64,000 bases of DNA, taken from assembly GCF_021130785.1 (NCBI RefSeq), contig NC_060215.1, forward strand, positions 66,964,501 through 67,028,500, given 5' to 3'. The first letter of the stretch is position 1. Each line of letters begins with the position of its first letter. Source of the stretch: Homalodisca vitripennis. Taxonomy: Eukaryota; Arthropoda; Insecta; Hemiptera; Cicadellidae. Below are positions 46,270-59,234 of this stretch, piece by piece. The position numbers were made by a program, and so were the translations under genes. The notes under the pieces were generated by a model. It ran no database searches. It was given only the letters and a program-made list of their open reading frames with translations, and was not told the DNA's origin.

Positions 46270-46640
46270 GAAAAGGGTGTCACAGACTTCTGTGGCTGAT
46301 AGTACTTGTATTTTTTATACAAAAATTATTATCGCTAAAACTAATAAAGGTAAAAATACCAAACTTTGCACATAGGTTATAACAAATCAAAGAAAAACTA
46401 AAAAAATAATTATGTGATTTGCTTTAATATTAACAAAATGGTACCTGTTGAAATTTGTAAAGCAAAAACAACAACAAAAACTGGTGTATTTATAAAAAAT
46501 GTACAAGATACCAACTGTTTTGTAATGTTTATAAAAACTGAAACGCTACTTTTCTCAACGAAATCCGTCAACACATAAGCAAATATGACCACTTTAGAGA
46601 TATGTTTGCACAAGCCAGGAGCAACACACACATGTCTTGT
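46270..46640 (-). repeat. Headless copy of the 27.4-kb SINE family
   Basis: It shares CTTTAATATTAACAAAA, TGAAATTTGTAAAG, AGATA(C/T)CAACT.TTTG and CAACGAAATCCGTCAA with 27430-27620 in the same order. The tRNA-like head is absent or unrecognisable. Confidence 0.45.
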
Positions 46641-46745
46641 GTTTTACAAATTAAAAGTGACTTCCACTTCATAATCTGTAGCTTTGCAGCTTCAAAAAGT
46701 GTATTGAATGAAGAGTGAGCTTAAATTATCATTTTTTTTCCTCAG

Positions 46746-46844
46746 GAATGTGTTGTGCTCTGCTGTGTGCCCTAACATTGCCATCTATGGACTATAGCCT
46801 CTACTTTCACAGAAAAACTGTGCAACATCCAATAGAACAGAAAG
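46746..46844 (+). CDS. SLC19A: SLC19A coding exon 4 (TM6)
   Basis: 99 nt, phase 1 to phase 1. MCCALLCALTLPSMDYSLYF then HRKTVQHPIEQK. The hydrophobic TM6 ends in LP....LYF, matching the LPMP...FF end of TM6 in vertebrate members, and the cytoplasmic loop begins. The acceptor is TTTCCTCAG and the donor AAAG/GTAATT. Confidence 0.85.
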
Positions 46845-46849
46845 GTAAT

Positions 46850-48080
46850 TGCCAGCTAATTTCATAATCTGTGTATGTACCTCATACTACATGAAACACA
46901 AAGAGTAGAATTAAATACACCCCCCCTCTCCTCCAAAACTGAATGCCCGTTTTACCCAACAGTTTAAATCATGCGGCATTATTTATTAGATCATTTAAAT
47001 AGTTGTGAGTGACTTGGGATTCAATTGTTAATTTAATTTCACTTGAAATAAGCTAAAAGGAGGGAGTTACATTTTCAAACTTCTGAGGATAACAATTTAA
47101 AATGCTATGATCTGTTTTTAAATATTTTTGATTATTAACTTTGAGTATATTGAATAATTTTTTTCACTGTCACAATTAATTTCTTTGTGATATTTTTTGA
47201 GAAAAATAATCCATGCACAATGTTTACAATATGTTGTTTTTTTTATTTACTTTAATGTAAAACATAAAAGTCTGTAACATTCTTAACTGCTATTATAATT
47301 TTTTGTCTTCTATTGCTAATTTTAAAATTGTATCACATGATTAATTTTTTTCTATTTAAATTAATAAAATTAACACTATTAATGAATTCCATGTTTTCCT
47401 TTTCTCTTTTAGAACATTTTCATCAATTTTTAAATTCATTAGACATTGCATGTTTGTTTTAACTTCTATTAGTTCAGGGAAATTGCACGTTGAATTAGAT
47501 ACAGTTTTTATTAAAATAATTGTTCTTTTTACAATTTTGTCTTTTACTTCATAGTTAATTTTTTTAAATAATTCCTTTGGTATTTAAAACTGCTATAGGC
47601 TAAGTAATAGTACTTTGCTTTACTATTGTAATAAATAAAAATAATTCAGATAAAAATTATCTTTTAAATATTTAATGATTCATTTGTAATTTAAAATCCA
47701 AAACAATGACTTTTTTACTTGTGATTTACTGTTGCATTTCGGGTGGAATATAATCATAGAGTGTTTCTAGTAATTCATGTTCAGTATTTGAATCCTACCA
47801 AGAGTTTGGATTTCATTGCAATTTTAACATAAATCATATTGTTATAATTTAGTTAGTTTTTTATTATTATTTTTATTAGTATATATTTTTTTTAAACAAC
47901 TTTAATTTTTTATTTTGTGTTGGACTTTATTGTTTTATATATTTTTCTTTGTTTTCAATATAATACATTCATTCATTAAAAAAAAGGGAGATTTTAAAAA
48001 CTTAAGTCAGCTAAGTACAAGGGCTTTTTGCACTACCGATCAAATAAAAAGAGAGTATATTCCAGCCCGTTCAAGAAGCT
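46850..48080. other. SLC19A intron DNA, no repeat recognised
   Basis: Very AT-rich with no coding frame of interest. Confidence 0.3.
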
Positions 48081-48089
48081 TAACGAAGT

Positions 48090-49005
48090 GCTGTAACTAC
48101 CAATGAGCTTCCTGTGATTTATGGCCTGACCTTTGATCAGTGTTTCAACAGCCTGTGCCCTCTCACTCACCAGCTCATCACAATAAAAAATTGTGTGCTG
48201 CCCACACATCCTACACACAGGGGGAAGACACCCATATATGAAGGTACTTTCTCAGATGACAGTGCCCTGTAACAAGCTGTTATCCATCACAAAACACTTC
48301 TGTCCAGCTTTAACCCATCATGGGGAAGTGTAAAATAAGCTCACTCATTATAAGCTCTGGCTTGGTGGCCCATCTACGATGATGCTTGTCCTTCTACGAG
48401 TTGATGACCAAATTGTGGCGTTATTCACATCTACCATGTACATATAACATTTACTTTGACTTACTGTTTAATCATTACACTTGTACTTTGGGATTTTAAA
48501 GGTGTGATAGGAGTAGGCCTTTTAGATATAAGAAAAATTGACGTTGTCCATTGCATTGTCAAGTGCCTAAAGACAATAAAGATTTCTTGATTCTTGATTC
48601 TTGATTCTTGTTGATTACCTGACATGCCTGTCCCACAGAACAGCTGAGGCCCCTTAATCTTTTTTGATGAAGTCTTATTTGCCAATACATTAGTGGTCTC
48701 ATTATTTGTAATTCTAGTGTGTCCTTGGACCCAACACAGTTGAGTGTGATAAACAGGCAGAAATGTCCAAAGCTAGATTTCCGAATGCGACTGCCTGTTG
48801 TAGTAACTCCAGATCTAGATCCGTTGTGTTTGTGTTTGAATTGTTTATCCCAGACTCGTAACTCACATTAATATGGGAGAAAAAACAGATCCAACTGGTG
48901 AGAGTCTCACATGACCAGGTAAGGCTATGTATGTTTGGGAGATGCTCAACTCCCAAAGGCTCTGTTTGCATTACAAAACTCCTGTGCCATCTGTTCTTAG
49001 GCATA
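48090..49005 (-). pseudogene. Jockey-type LINE RNase H and C-terminal fragments, split by another insertion
   Basis: Minus strand. 48640-48760 reads GHTRITNNETTNVLANKTSS and then GPQLFCGTG, the RNase H end motif (GHxGIxGNExADxLA) of Jockey/R1-type LINEs. 48100-48290 reads LVTGHCHLRKYLHI, VCRMCG and FYCDELVSERAQAVETL, the (L)TGHxxxRxHL...CRxCG...CE.L cysteine-containing C-terminus. The two are separated by a foreign + strand tail (48440-48615). Frames are shifted several times. Confidence 0.55.
48440..48615 (+). repeat. Retroposon 3' tail with (TTGATTC)n
   Basis: Ends GACAATAAAGATTTC followed by four TTGATTC heptamers (48584-48612). A polyadenylation signal plus short tandem repeats is the 3' signature of CR1/L2-like LINEs or their SINEs. 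It is inserted in the opposite orientation into the Jockey-type fragment. Confidence 0.5.
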
Positions 49006-49734
49006 AGTTGCCTAACATTGTCGTATTGGAAGGCCTATTTGTGTAATGTGATTCCAGAGAGACTTGTCAGAAGTGGCCCTAAAGTACTTGGCGTGGCACC
49101 TCTACTGATGGATGTGCTAAGGTCAGACCACACCCTGGAGTACCAATTTCAGGGCACTAGCCTTGATACTGGGGTTTAATAAAAACAGGACCACCACAAG
49201 CAGGCTGCTAAAGTGGGATCCAAACCATCTATGGGTTTGAATCTCACCACTGGTATTGAGTGACATAAGACCGTGAAACCCTGGGGGTGGTACTTTACTT
49301 TTCCAGTGCAAATCATCCAAACTCAGTCAGCCTATCCCCCTAGATCCTTCTCAACAGTAAACAATTTTGAAAATACTATTATAAATTTTAAATGTTGATT
49401 TAATAAATATTTTGATTGCATTGATTTTCTTGGGATTAATATAAATATTTACTGAAATTAAATCTTCCTTGTGTTTTTATTATTTAAATTTTTGAATTTA
49501 ATCATGATTTTATATCTAAGATAATGGATGATTTATAATATATTTAAAGATAAATATGATTACTGTAAGAGGCATGTTTATTAAGGAACTACTGCTTTGA
49601 AATTCTGCTTCTGCAGTAAGTGTCCTATATTGTGTACTGTGTACAAGTATACATCTGTTGGCAAGTCATTACACCATTATGGCAAAAATAAAGTACAACA
49701 TGTACATTTGTTTATGTGCTTTTAAAATACCGGA

Positions 49735-50470
49735 CTTGATTGAGAATCCCGTCTACTGTGAAATATTTACTGTTGTTGGTTTTCTGAGTGCTAAGCTAAT
49801 CACCATTACATTTTTATGAAGCGTCTGAAATTATGAGTAATGGAATGATATGCAAATGGGTAAAAGCTTTCATAGACGACCGAAAGAATGTTTATGATGA
49901 GGAATGAAGTTAGTTATGAGTTAATGAATGGTAGTGATCACTAACAATTTAGTGCAGAAAAGGAACAAAAAAGTTAAAATGAACAGATGATTCGTAAAAA
50001 TTTCATTATGAGAGGAGCTCCCTCAAGTTTCAAGAAGATTTTTCTATGAAATTGTTTTGTAAAATAATTTTCATTTAAAATAATGAAAATTGTTTTCATG
50101 ATACCAAAAGGTTTGCACACAAAAAGGGGCGTTTAGGCAGTGCCCTGCCAAAATGTTTCTTATGCATTTTGATGCTGAAGGTGGTGATCATTTATTTAAA
50201 ATTGTCGCAGGCGATGAAAAATGGGTGGTCTACATTACTCTGTAATAAAAAAATTCATGGAATGGCGGTATTCAACGTTGTCTAAGAAATTGAAGTTCAA
50301 GCTCACAATTTCAACCCGGAAAATCATTTGTACCATGTTTAGTGATAGTAAGGGAATTTTGCTGGTTTAGTTTTTGCCTTGTGAGAACACAGTAAATTCA
50401 GAAATATACAGTGAGACCTTACATTAATTGTGACATGCAATTTATTTGAACTTGCTATTCATTAAAAAAA
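49735..50470 (+). pseudogene. Mariner transposase fossil
   Basis: Follows mariner order: IENPVYCEIFTVVGFLSAKL (49740-49800), IMSNGMICKWVKAFIDDRKN (49832-49892, helix-turn-helix), HFDAEGGDHLFKIVAGDEKW (50165-50225, first catalytic D), then SMEW-like WNGG, then SDSKGILLV and FLPCENTVNSEIYSETL (50340-50440). Stops and shifts occur between nearly all blocks, and the second and third catalytic aspartates are not visible. It lies in the intron just before SLC19A exon 5. Confidence 0.65.
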
Positions 50471-50623
50471 AAATATTTTTTAGCATTCAGTCCGTTTATA
50501 TATTTTTCCACATTAGATATAATTTTAAACAACAAAAGTGTATAGAATCATATATTAAAGTAAAATAACGTTAGTATAATTAGTTGTTGGAGTAAAAATA
50601 TAATAGTCATTATTTGATTACAG

Positions 50624-50716
50624 TAGTAGCAGAACATCCCCAGAATAAAGAAAATTGCAGTGAAGAATCTTCCAGATTAAACCAAAACCATAACAGCTAT
50701 ACCAATACTCATTCAG
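50624..50716 (+). CDS. SLC19A: SLC19A coding exon 5 (cytoplasmic loop)
   Basis: 93 nt, phase 1 to phase 1. VVAEHPQNKENCSEESSRLN then QNHNSYTNTHS. The acceptor is TTGATTACAG (50623) and the donor TCAG/GTTTGT (50716). It is not conserved in sequence, but it fits the frame of exons 4 and 6 exactly, is hydrophilic, and sits where the variable loop between TM6 and TM7 is expected. It could be a skippable cassette, because skipping keeps the frame. Confidence 0.6.
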
Positions 50717-50829
50717 GTTTGTTTTTAGAATGTGATTTGTTTAATATAAGACATTTTTTGGTTGGATATGATGATGTCATACTACAGCAAGATTCTAAGA
50801 CCCAATGAACCCAATAAAAAATAGATACC

Positions 50830-52000
50830 AATCAGTATTTTGGTTTATTTATGTATCTTTGTGTACCACCGGTACTAATAGTTATGAGACTATATTTGGA
50901 GCTATGAGTTAACACGTACTTCTCAAAGCTGTTATTGTAGAAGCAAAGAAAAAATATTGTGGTGCATAAATGTACAAAAAATATTTAAAAAGTATTTAAT
51001 AGTACTTACTAGAAGTTAAAAAAATATTAATTATATGAAGTGAACTCAATTAGGATATAAAATTAAAAGGGATGTATCAGTGGTGTGTCCAGGAGAAATA
51101 CAAATTTGGAGTCCTAAACCTATTATCTTGTATTTAATGGGGGACGGGCAAATCTGCCTCTTCGTTTTTTGAATATTATGTATTGAGGTATAGTGGAGTT
51201 TGGAAAATGTAAACCAAAACTTTGAGAAACATATAAACGTATTTGATTAAACAAATTAGTTTTATGTACCCATTATAAATCCTCTTTGTTATTTACTTAG
51301 TAGCGTTGATGAAGTCCTTATTTACTATGTTGTGATGAATAACATGAAATAACTAGCATGTATTGTATCCTAATCTCTAAAGGTATGTAGTAAAAGTAGA
51401 AGGATTTTTATCTAAATAAATGTACAAATTATAATTACAACTGCTCATATATTACTTCCTAGTATCACAATTTGACATGCTGTTGTACCGTATAAATTTC
51501 ACTGTAAAAATGTGAACTAGATTTATTTACACTTAGTCTGAAATTATAAATTTATTCATTTATAAAGGTTCAATTATATACTTCTATAAATTTCACGGCC
51601 ACCATCTTGAAACCCTAAAAGTGATTTAAAAAAAAAGAAGTGATAAATGTTGGTTGGAAATACTGGACAATGTTATGAAAAATATCAATTTATATTTATC
51701 TTGTGAAATACTGGAGATAAACATTTTGTCCAAATGCAAATAACCACCATCTAGAAACGTTTGATTGGTTAAGACTGGTTAATGAACTTATCCAAACCAT
51801 ATATAAATACTGCCTTAGTACGACGTTTAGTCCGTATCAAGAACTACAGTAGTTATTCCCGCAATGTTGTATAATAGTTAAGTGTGTACGCCCACTATCT
51901 GAAAACTATATGTGATATAAAGACACACATTGGAACAAACAGTTTTGTAAATTACCTGAGAATACTATAAGACTTTTGTTTTGCTTTGCTATATAATGCA
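50830..52000. other. SLC19A intron DNA, no repeat recognised
   Basis: AT-rich with no coding blocks or clear termini. Confidence 0.3.
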
Positions 52001-52004
52001 TAAT

Positions 52005-53640
52005 CAGGGTGGCCACCCGACCGGCACCGGGAATAAGCCGGGAATCTTTCGGAGAACCGACAAAATTTCAAAAACAACAAAAGTTTTTCCAACTCCAAGA
52101 ACTTATTAAACACTAAAAACTAATTTCAAAGCTCCTTAAATCAAGAACTGATTAATCTCGATACATTGTATTTTACACAACGCGGATCAAGAAATTGTGA
52201 ACGAAGATCGATATAAGTTCACAAGCTTGACCTGAGGGTTGCCTCCACTAGTGTAATGGAGTATATTTTGGTTAGTTCTACTTCTGTGCCGCAGCAAGCG
52301 GCTTCTACACCCCTATCCCTCCACTAAAAAAACACGTAAAAATGCAGTGGACAATTTAAAATCAAACAACCAATAATCGTTCTGAACTTCAGCACTAAAC
52401 AAGCATTAATTTGTAAAGCAGTAGTGACCATGATACAAATAGGATTTTTGTATTTAAGTACAATTCAGTTGTCGAAGTGGGGTCTCTGGACGAGGTTGTC
52501 CAACTCTTATTCTTGAGTGGAAATAATATTTTGACAAGACGTGTATTATATAGATAGCACAGGCCTAAAATGTACAGTATATTCACTCTATAAACTGGGT
52601 TAATAGTTTGATTTGTTGAATAATATAATATGTTTGACAGTTTGAAAAGAGGTTCAACCGGGTTTTTTGAGTACATTACAATTTCAGTTGGATTTTTACT
52701 AGGCCTGATAAGATACGTTTTGGATAAAAAATTAGTGGGTAAGCTACAACAAGTAACGCCAAGTAGGGCGTGTTTGTATCCAACATATTGTACAGCAATG
52801 ACAGAATGAGCTGTGGGCTGAGTGGCAGGAGAAACATTGTCTAGAATTGACGGATAAGCAGCATCGTGAGGTACGTCCTGCAACTCTAGTTTTGATTGTT
52901 TTCCATATGTACAAAACCAATGTTAAACTTTAACTCGCTTTTCGATCCAGCACTCACCGCTATCCGTTTACTGCTTGTATTACGGCCGAGGCCGTTCAGT
53001 TGGTCTGAACGATTGTTCCTCACACACGTTCCTATTGGTCTTCAGATTACATAGATGAGAAAGTGATGTTATGGTATCACGGTCACATACAAACCTCGAC
53101 TATACTGCGTTTACACTGACAAAAACTGTAAAATTTGTGTCTAAACAGGTGCAAGAGCTCTCGTGAGAGAGCTCTCGCTGTCACAACCAGTGTCAGACAG
53201 TTACTTGCAAGAACTGGAGATCAGTGTCAGCTATTAAAATTTCAGTTATAAACATTGCCGAGATATCACAGCCGTTTATCAACAGACTTCGTATTGATTC
53301 TCGGAACAACCAGCGATACAACTGTAGCAAATACTTGCGAAGGTATTGTGAGTAAAATTACTTATCTTGGTCACATTACACAATAGTAGTTGTATAAACT
53401 CTCTTGTAACTTTATTGTGTGTAAACGCAGCTTATATTGTTGCCAGTCTACAGACAGCCAGCCAACCGAATCAACCACGCACGTCATTTTTCGTTGTCAG
53501 AGCGGGATTGGTTGGATGACTGCTAGAAATTCCGTCAGTTCAAACTATTCAAACCAAATAGTTTATAAGGAGTCTTATGCCAAGTTGTTTCGTTGTCCAT
53601 GACTATAATGTAACGAACACGTTAAGACAAACAACACCCT
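52005..53640. other. Unclassified, partly G+C-richer intron DNA with a transposon-like terminus
   Basis: It begins CAGGGTGGCCACCCGACCGG at 52005, which looks like a DNA-transposon end; no partner end was found. An uninterrupted 162-codon minus frame (52395-52883, MQDVPHDAAYPSILDNVSPA onward) resembles no family I know. 53153-53180 has a doubled AGAGCTCTCG. Function unknown. Confidence 0.25.
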
Positions 53641-54469
53641 TTAGTGTGTTTATTTACTTTCTAATTGTGTTGTGATGGAGTGATTCTATTCTTGCATTAT
53701 CGTAAAGGCTAACACAAAATATTTAGGAGCTAGTAATTGATAACATTAATTGTGCTCGTATTCTGGGTGCAACTGTAGAAGGTATTGTTCCGTTCTGGTG
53801 TCTAGGTACTTATTCTACAGATCGCGAACTAACTGCACTTTTGTAACTTCCGTAGCAGATAAATTTCTGACGCATTCTTCATGTATTGGGCGTCAGTGGG
53901 ATGTATATTGAAAGCAATGGTACTTTCACGAAACTCTAACCAGGGCTACCACCAACGATGAGAATCTGGAAAAGCGTGCATTATGCATGGATTTCGGACT
54001 CCTGGTAACATGCGTGGATAGGCATGAATATTTATAATGTATCAGGAATTTCTATTAGGCATGGATCGTTTCCGATACTCTATACCGCGGTTCTCTTTAC
54101 TCAATTCGGATACCAACAGAAGTGCTTAAATAAGCTTGGAAAATGACAATTTCACAATATCCTATTGATATGAGAAACTGAATCTTAAATCCAAAAATAT
54201 TCTATTCGCGGACGTCAACTGATCAGCAGTTGCTAAAACGTTTTTGTGCTTTTTGTATGAAAAATGTAGATTATATAACCAAATTATTAAATAACTGTAG
54301 TTTAACAAATAATATTTTTGCTACAATTTGTATTTTTTAATATATATTTTGACGCATCGTCAAGATTCTGCTCTGTCTATTCGTGAACAAAAGCGATCGG
54401 CAGTATGCAAATTACAGATGGGTAAAATGTGTTTTTGTAGATCTTTGTGTATAAAAACTATTTAGAAAT

Positions 54470-54760
54470 CAGAAATCAGAAATTCTTTATTGATAATCTT
54501 TAAGATTACAAGTAGCGTCAATTAACAAAAAGTTTACTTAGTTATAAAATATAAAAGTTCATGTTTGTCTCTGTCAAGTTGTCAGTCTCCATAAGTAAAA
54601 TTCCTCCACTGTGTAGATGGTTCTTTGCAAGAGCCAGTTCTTTATTGCAGTCTTCATGTTAATGTGACTGAAACATATTATAGTACAGTATGTACAGAAA
54701 CATATTATAGTAACAAAGTACCGTGATTTATAAATAATATTTAAATTTATGTTCATATTT
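54470..54760 (-). repeat. LINE 3' end
   Basis: On the minus strand, INMKTAIKNWLLQRTIYTVE then EFYLW (54600-54675) is the C-terminal motif (FKxxLKxWLL....YTxxEFL) of CR1/Jockey-type LINEs. The tail is AATAAAGAATTTCTGATTTC with repeated TGATTTC (54470-54490). Confidence 0.55.
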
Positions 54761-55054
54761 CTATACCTATATTTGTCAAGGCCATCTTGACTGCTGGTTC
54801 TATCCGCATACGTTACTGTAGCTGCTCAGTGGAAAACAGGTGATCGCTGATTTTTATTTTATCTATACATCATACTATGTGTTGTTGTACTCTATAAATA
54901 TAAATATATCCATTGGGTTTTACTTACATGGAATATATTCTGGAAGCTCATTTTATAATCTATCATTTCTATTATTTAAAAGGAGAAGGTAGAGGTTTGA
55001 CTTGTAATTATATTTTAATTGCTCTTCTTAACTTTTGCAAGGTTTCACAATACC

Positions 55055-55735
55055 TCCCAGAATTTAATGTTGTGCCACGTTCTAAGAAATCAATAAGAAG
55101 AACTCATTTCCTGTCCAAAAATCAGTTACCATAATCTTTTGTGCCGACAATGTTTGCATGCATTTCCTGGGTTTTTTGGGGGAGTGTGTGTGCCCCCACT
55201 CCATAGACTGTAATTTGGTTTTGCAGTTCACATGTTTTACCCAAGTCTCGTCTCCTATGATGATTTGATCCATCTTTTTTGTAAGTGTCCAAAAATGTCA
55301 ATGAAGCAGCCATATGATGATTTTCATGGGTTTCTGTTAGATGTTCGGTACCTATCTTTCACAATATGCATGTTAACTTAACTTCTGCATAACAGTATTG
55401 TAACAAACTCCTTGAAATTTGAGGAAAACTAAGTGAGAGTTCTGTTATTGTGAATCAGTGGTCTTCTTTAATCTTCTCATTGAATTTAGAGACGATTTCA
55501 TCAGTCACAATGCTTGGCCGTTCACTTTGTTTATCATCATGCATATTAGTTCAGCCATTTTTAAACCTAATACACAACTGACACACTTCACATTCAGTAA
55601 TAAGATTGTTCCTATAAACTTCACAGAGTTGGTGATAAATCTCAATTGGTTTATTGTGCTTAGCCAATAAAAATCGTATTATTGACCACACTTCACAACT
55701 TGTGAAATTTTCAATTGCGTCACACATTTTAAACT
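55055..55735 (-). pseudogene. Mariner transposase fossil
   Basis: Minus strand, N to C: MCDAIENFTSCEVWSIIRFL, EIYHQLCEVY (55620-55735), MHDDKQSERPSIVTDEIVSK (about 55470-55550), then IIIGDETWVKHVNCKTKLQS, MEWGHTHSPKKPRKCMQTLS and FWTGNEFFLL (55082-55270). GDETW carries the first catalytic aspartate; the other two have been lost from the end. The right terminus near 55787-55800 is GGGTATCCAGAAAG on the minus strand, a known mariner-type end. It lies antisense in a SLC19A intron. Confidence 0.65.
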
Positions 55736-56339
55736 GCTATTGTAAAACAACAAAAGTAACCTCTCATATTGAAACGTAATCTACTTTCTGGATACCCCTT
55801 GTATTACTTAAATAGACTTAAATGTTACTTGTAAATAGACTTGTATTACTCGTATGGCTGAAACAAGCGAGTCCAAAGAAAAAATTTAATATTATTAAAA
55901 TACTAACCAAATATTGCATTATTATCTCTGTCTCTGAAGGTGGCTCGTGAAGGGATCAGTTTATGTTGAATCTGAAGTACTGTTGTGTTTCATTTTGTTT
56001 GGACTATACTCTGTTAATCCAAATGTTAGGTTTATAGTCAGCTACCCACATCTCAATGCACTAAATCTAACATATCTGTTTACTTCTTTATTGTTTCTTC
56101 ATTTTTCTACAGCAATTGTAATAATATATAACTAGTTTGTTCAAGTAGTAGGGGAGAAACAGTATGAATGATTGTCAATTGTTCTCTGAAGCGTTCTCTA
56201 TATATGTAAAACACACACCCAAAAGAGTATTGTGGTGGTAGTTATCTACAAGATAGCTTATCAGTCTAAATATGGCAATAATTTTCATCCTTTACAGCAA
56301 AAACCCACTTGTAATGATTCTGTTTTTCATAAACCATCA

Positions 56340-56455
56340 AAGTCAAAGTTAAAATATCTTTATTTACATTATGTACATGGGTACAATAAATAGTGTCACT
56401 ACAACTAAGTTACATAATTGGATGATTATGTAACCATATCAATTTGTTTGCCAAA
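56340..56455 (-). repeat. Solo LINE 3' tail
   Basis: TATCTTTATTTA.ATT and CATG(G/A)GTACAATAAATAG.GTCACTA match 59735-59780, the 3' end of the larger LINE fragment. No coding part is left. Confidence 0.5.
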
Positions 56456-56550
56456 ACATGTGGTCTGGATCATTAGTTTAGTTCATATTTTAAATTATTG
56501 CCTTTAGAATATATGAAACTGTCATATGAAGGTAATTATTTTATTTACAG

Positions 56551-56643
56551 AGTTAGAAAATGGTGGTGACAGCCAATGTGCCAAAAAGATCTTGCCTGAT
56601 TTTCCCACATCTGTACAAAAAGATGATACTGCTCTAGCCGCAG
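56551..56643 (+). CDS. SLC19A: SLC19A coding exon 6 (cytoplasmic loop)
   Basis: 93 nt, phase 1 to phase 1. ELENGGDSQCAKKILPDFPT then SVQKDDTALAA. The acceptor is TTATTTACAG (56550) and the donor GCAG/GTTAGT (56643). Hydrophilic, second part of the TM6-TM7 loop. Identical in length and phase to exon 5. Confidence 0.7.
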
Positions 56644-56649
56644 GTTAGT

Positions 56650-58520
56650 AGAATAAATTGAAAAATATATCAAGAAACTAAGTTTTTTCTGCCTTTTCAT
56701 TGAATAATTTACTTAACAATCATTTATACAATTTTAATATTTCATAAATAAAAATCTTGCTCTTTATATTATTTACAGTTGACAGCTTTAAAAATACACC
56801 AAAACCATGATTTTATATAAAAAGAAACTATACTTGTGTCATTTTTGGCTTTATACTGTAAACAGAATGATTCTCCTTTAATTTGTAAGCATTTAGACTA
56901 ATATTTTTGTAAAATAAATTAGGTGGAATGAAATCATATAACATATAAAATAACCAGATTTAACTATTTCATAATAATTACAACATGTTACGTCAAAAAT
57001 ATTTAGGTGTCAATCATAAGTTATATCATAGTGGGTCTATGTTTGATCATGATTCAATTTTAATTTCATTTAAACAAGCTAACCATGTATGCTTCTTCCA
57101 TTAGCATGATTTATTTATTTAACAAGGGGAGTATTTTTTTAACTATGATAACACATATTGCATTTTACTCTGCTATCATATGGCCTAGTAAAAGTTTGAA
57201 TAAATCATTAAAATAAATTAAAACCTATTAGCTGATAGTAAGTTTTCTATGGATTGACAATAACTGCCTAAGCAACATGTGTGTTTTAGTAATCAGCTGT
57301 TTTACAAAAAAATATTCTCATAAGAAACATTGAAGTTTTGTAAGCCCGTGAATAGAAACTCAAGTACTTCAAATTCACAAACGGCACATCTAAAGTGTAA
57401 GAGCTTTCAATTTGATGTATTTCAACTAATAGTTTTAGGTTACCTGAAATAATTGTATAAAAATCCAGAAATTATTTTAATAATATTGATACATTATGAA
57501 TTTAAATTAATTAATTTGAGGCATATTTTTGTATTGATAGCATTTTACTGCTATCTCAGGTCTTATACAGGTAATGTGGATAGAATGTTACAGAATATTG
57601 AAATATATATTACTTCTACATGAAAGAATCTTTACATAATATTGTAGTAAATATTACTGATTAACCATTAAACCATAAGTTTGTACAGAAAATGTACACA
57701 TTTCCTTAGTACTTAAAAATAAAAAAATATTAAAGATATAATATTGTTAGAAAATTAAAATAAAAACAATTCATGATCTTTTTACCTAAAAAATGTTAAA
57801 CTATTTGACCAAACTTACATAAATAGTATAAAAAATGTCTGAATATGATTTATAATAGGCCATGGGTCTAGAGCCAATTTCAAATGTATAAGCATACAAC
57901 CTGGGTTTTCATGGAATTGATAGAGGAATTTTCCATTAGGAAGAAATTAATTGCCAAAATCCCTTGTTTTGTTGAAGTTCAAAATGTGACGGTATTAAAA
58001 GGATTAAAAATATGAAACAGTTATATATTTTTCTTAGCATGATACACAAAACATTTGACTAAAATTGGACTTCAGTCTCTTTACCTAGTCGTCTAATGGT
58101 GATATAAATATTAACTAAAATGAGAAATGATTACAAACTAAGCTGTGCACTTCTACACTTCTATTTATGTGGAGTTCTACCAACACTATAATTGATCCTC
58201 TAAGTTCAGTAGATTATCATCAATTTGTGGGTTCCCACAACCATTTGATTACTTTGGAGATCTAAAGCAGTCACAACTTCTATAACTAACATGAATGGTT
58301 GAACTATTTTCCATTCTGCTACTGTATGAAGGGTGGCCTTCGATGCCATTATTTTGGTGAATATCAAGATACCTCATCAGACTTAAACTCATTTGAAATA
58401 CACGAAGGTCAGTTGAAAGCGTGCCACATATAATTTTGATTGGTACATCAGTCTGATGTTTTTGTACAAGAAGAGTGAGACAACTTTTTCTGTCATGGTT
58501 GAAACAAAGAGCGGCGAGTT
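56650..58520. other. SLC19A intron DNA, no element assigned
   Basis: AT-rich. The 58320-58560 stretch has some mariner-like codon order but no confirmed motif. Confidence 0.3.
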
Positions 58521-59234
58521 CCTTGTTGTAGAAGATTTTCTACCTATTGAAATTCATTGATGAATTACAAGTGTTTAGTGACAAAACTATTGGATATTAG
58601 TTGTGTTAGAAAGTGGGTTTTAAAACCTAAACGTTGTGAAAGTGGAAAATTAAATGTTGTAGATGCTTTACATTTTGGTTATCCAGTGAGTATGTCCATA
58701 GATGAAAACTAGTCTTGTGTTGATGGGCTTATTTGGGAAGATATATGAATAAAACAAGATGAAATAGACAATGGACAAACAGGAATAGAGTCAAGAAATA
58801 AAAACAAATTTATAAAAATTTGAGTTCTATGAGGTTCTGGAGCGATTCTTGATTTCCCTATGCCTCCAATCTTGATTTTTGAATTTGTCAGTGATGTGTA
58901 ATGGCTGATGGACAAGGAGGAAAGCCTTTTTTAAAACATTTACTTGAAGCTCCAAATAATTTTCACTCAGCTTTATTATTTGTAAGTTGGTTCCTCCTCA
59001 AAAAGTGTAGTATTTGTGTAAATTGTAACTTGTTGTATAGTTTGTGTTGTAATGATGTAGGTCCTTTCCAGTTTGGATGTTCTTCTGGTGTGGATATGTA
59101 ATTGCTTCTCTTCTTGATATCTCTAAAGAACGAGTCGTTCATATGATTTACAATATGAATAACGAAACGTGTGCCCTTGTTGTAAGTTGAGAATGCTTAT
59201 TCGTGAAATGAAAGCTCAGCGTCTTAACAGTTGC

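Noticed and set aside
48898..49320. Frames of 65-93 codons on both strands
   Set aside because: Part of decayed LINE DNA; no motif could be matched.
53153..53180. Doubled AGAGCTCTCG as a heat-shock or other regulatory element
   Set aside because: A short palindromic repeat alone is insufficient; it lies in the middle of an intron with no promoter evidence.
58709..59101. Minus and + frames of 66-68 codons
   Set aside because: No recognisable motifs or splice context.
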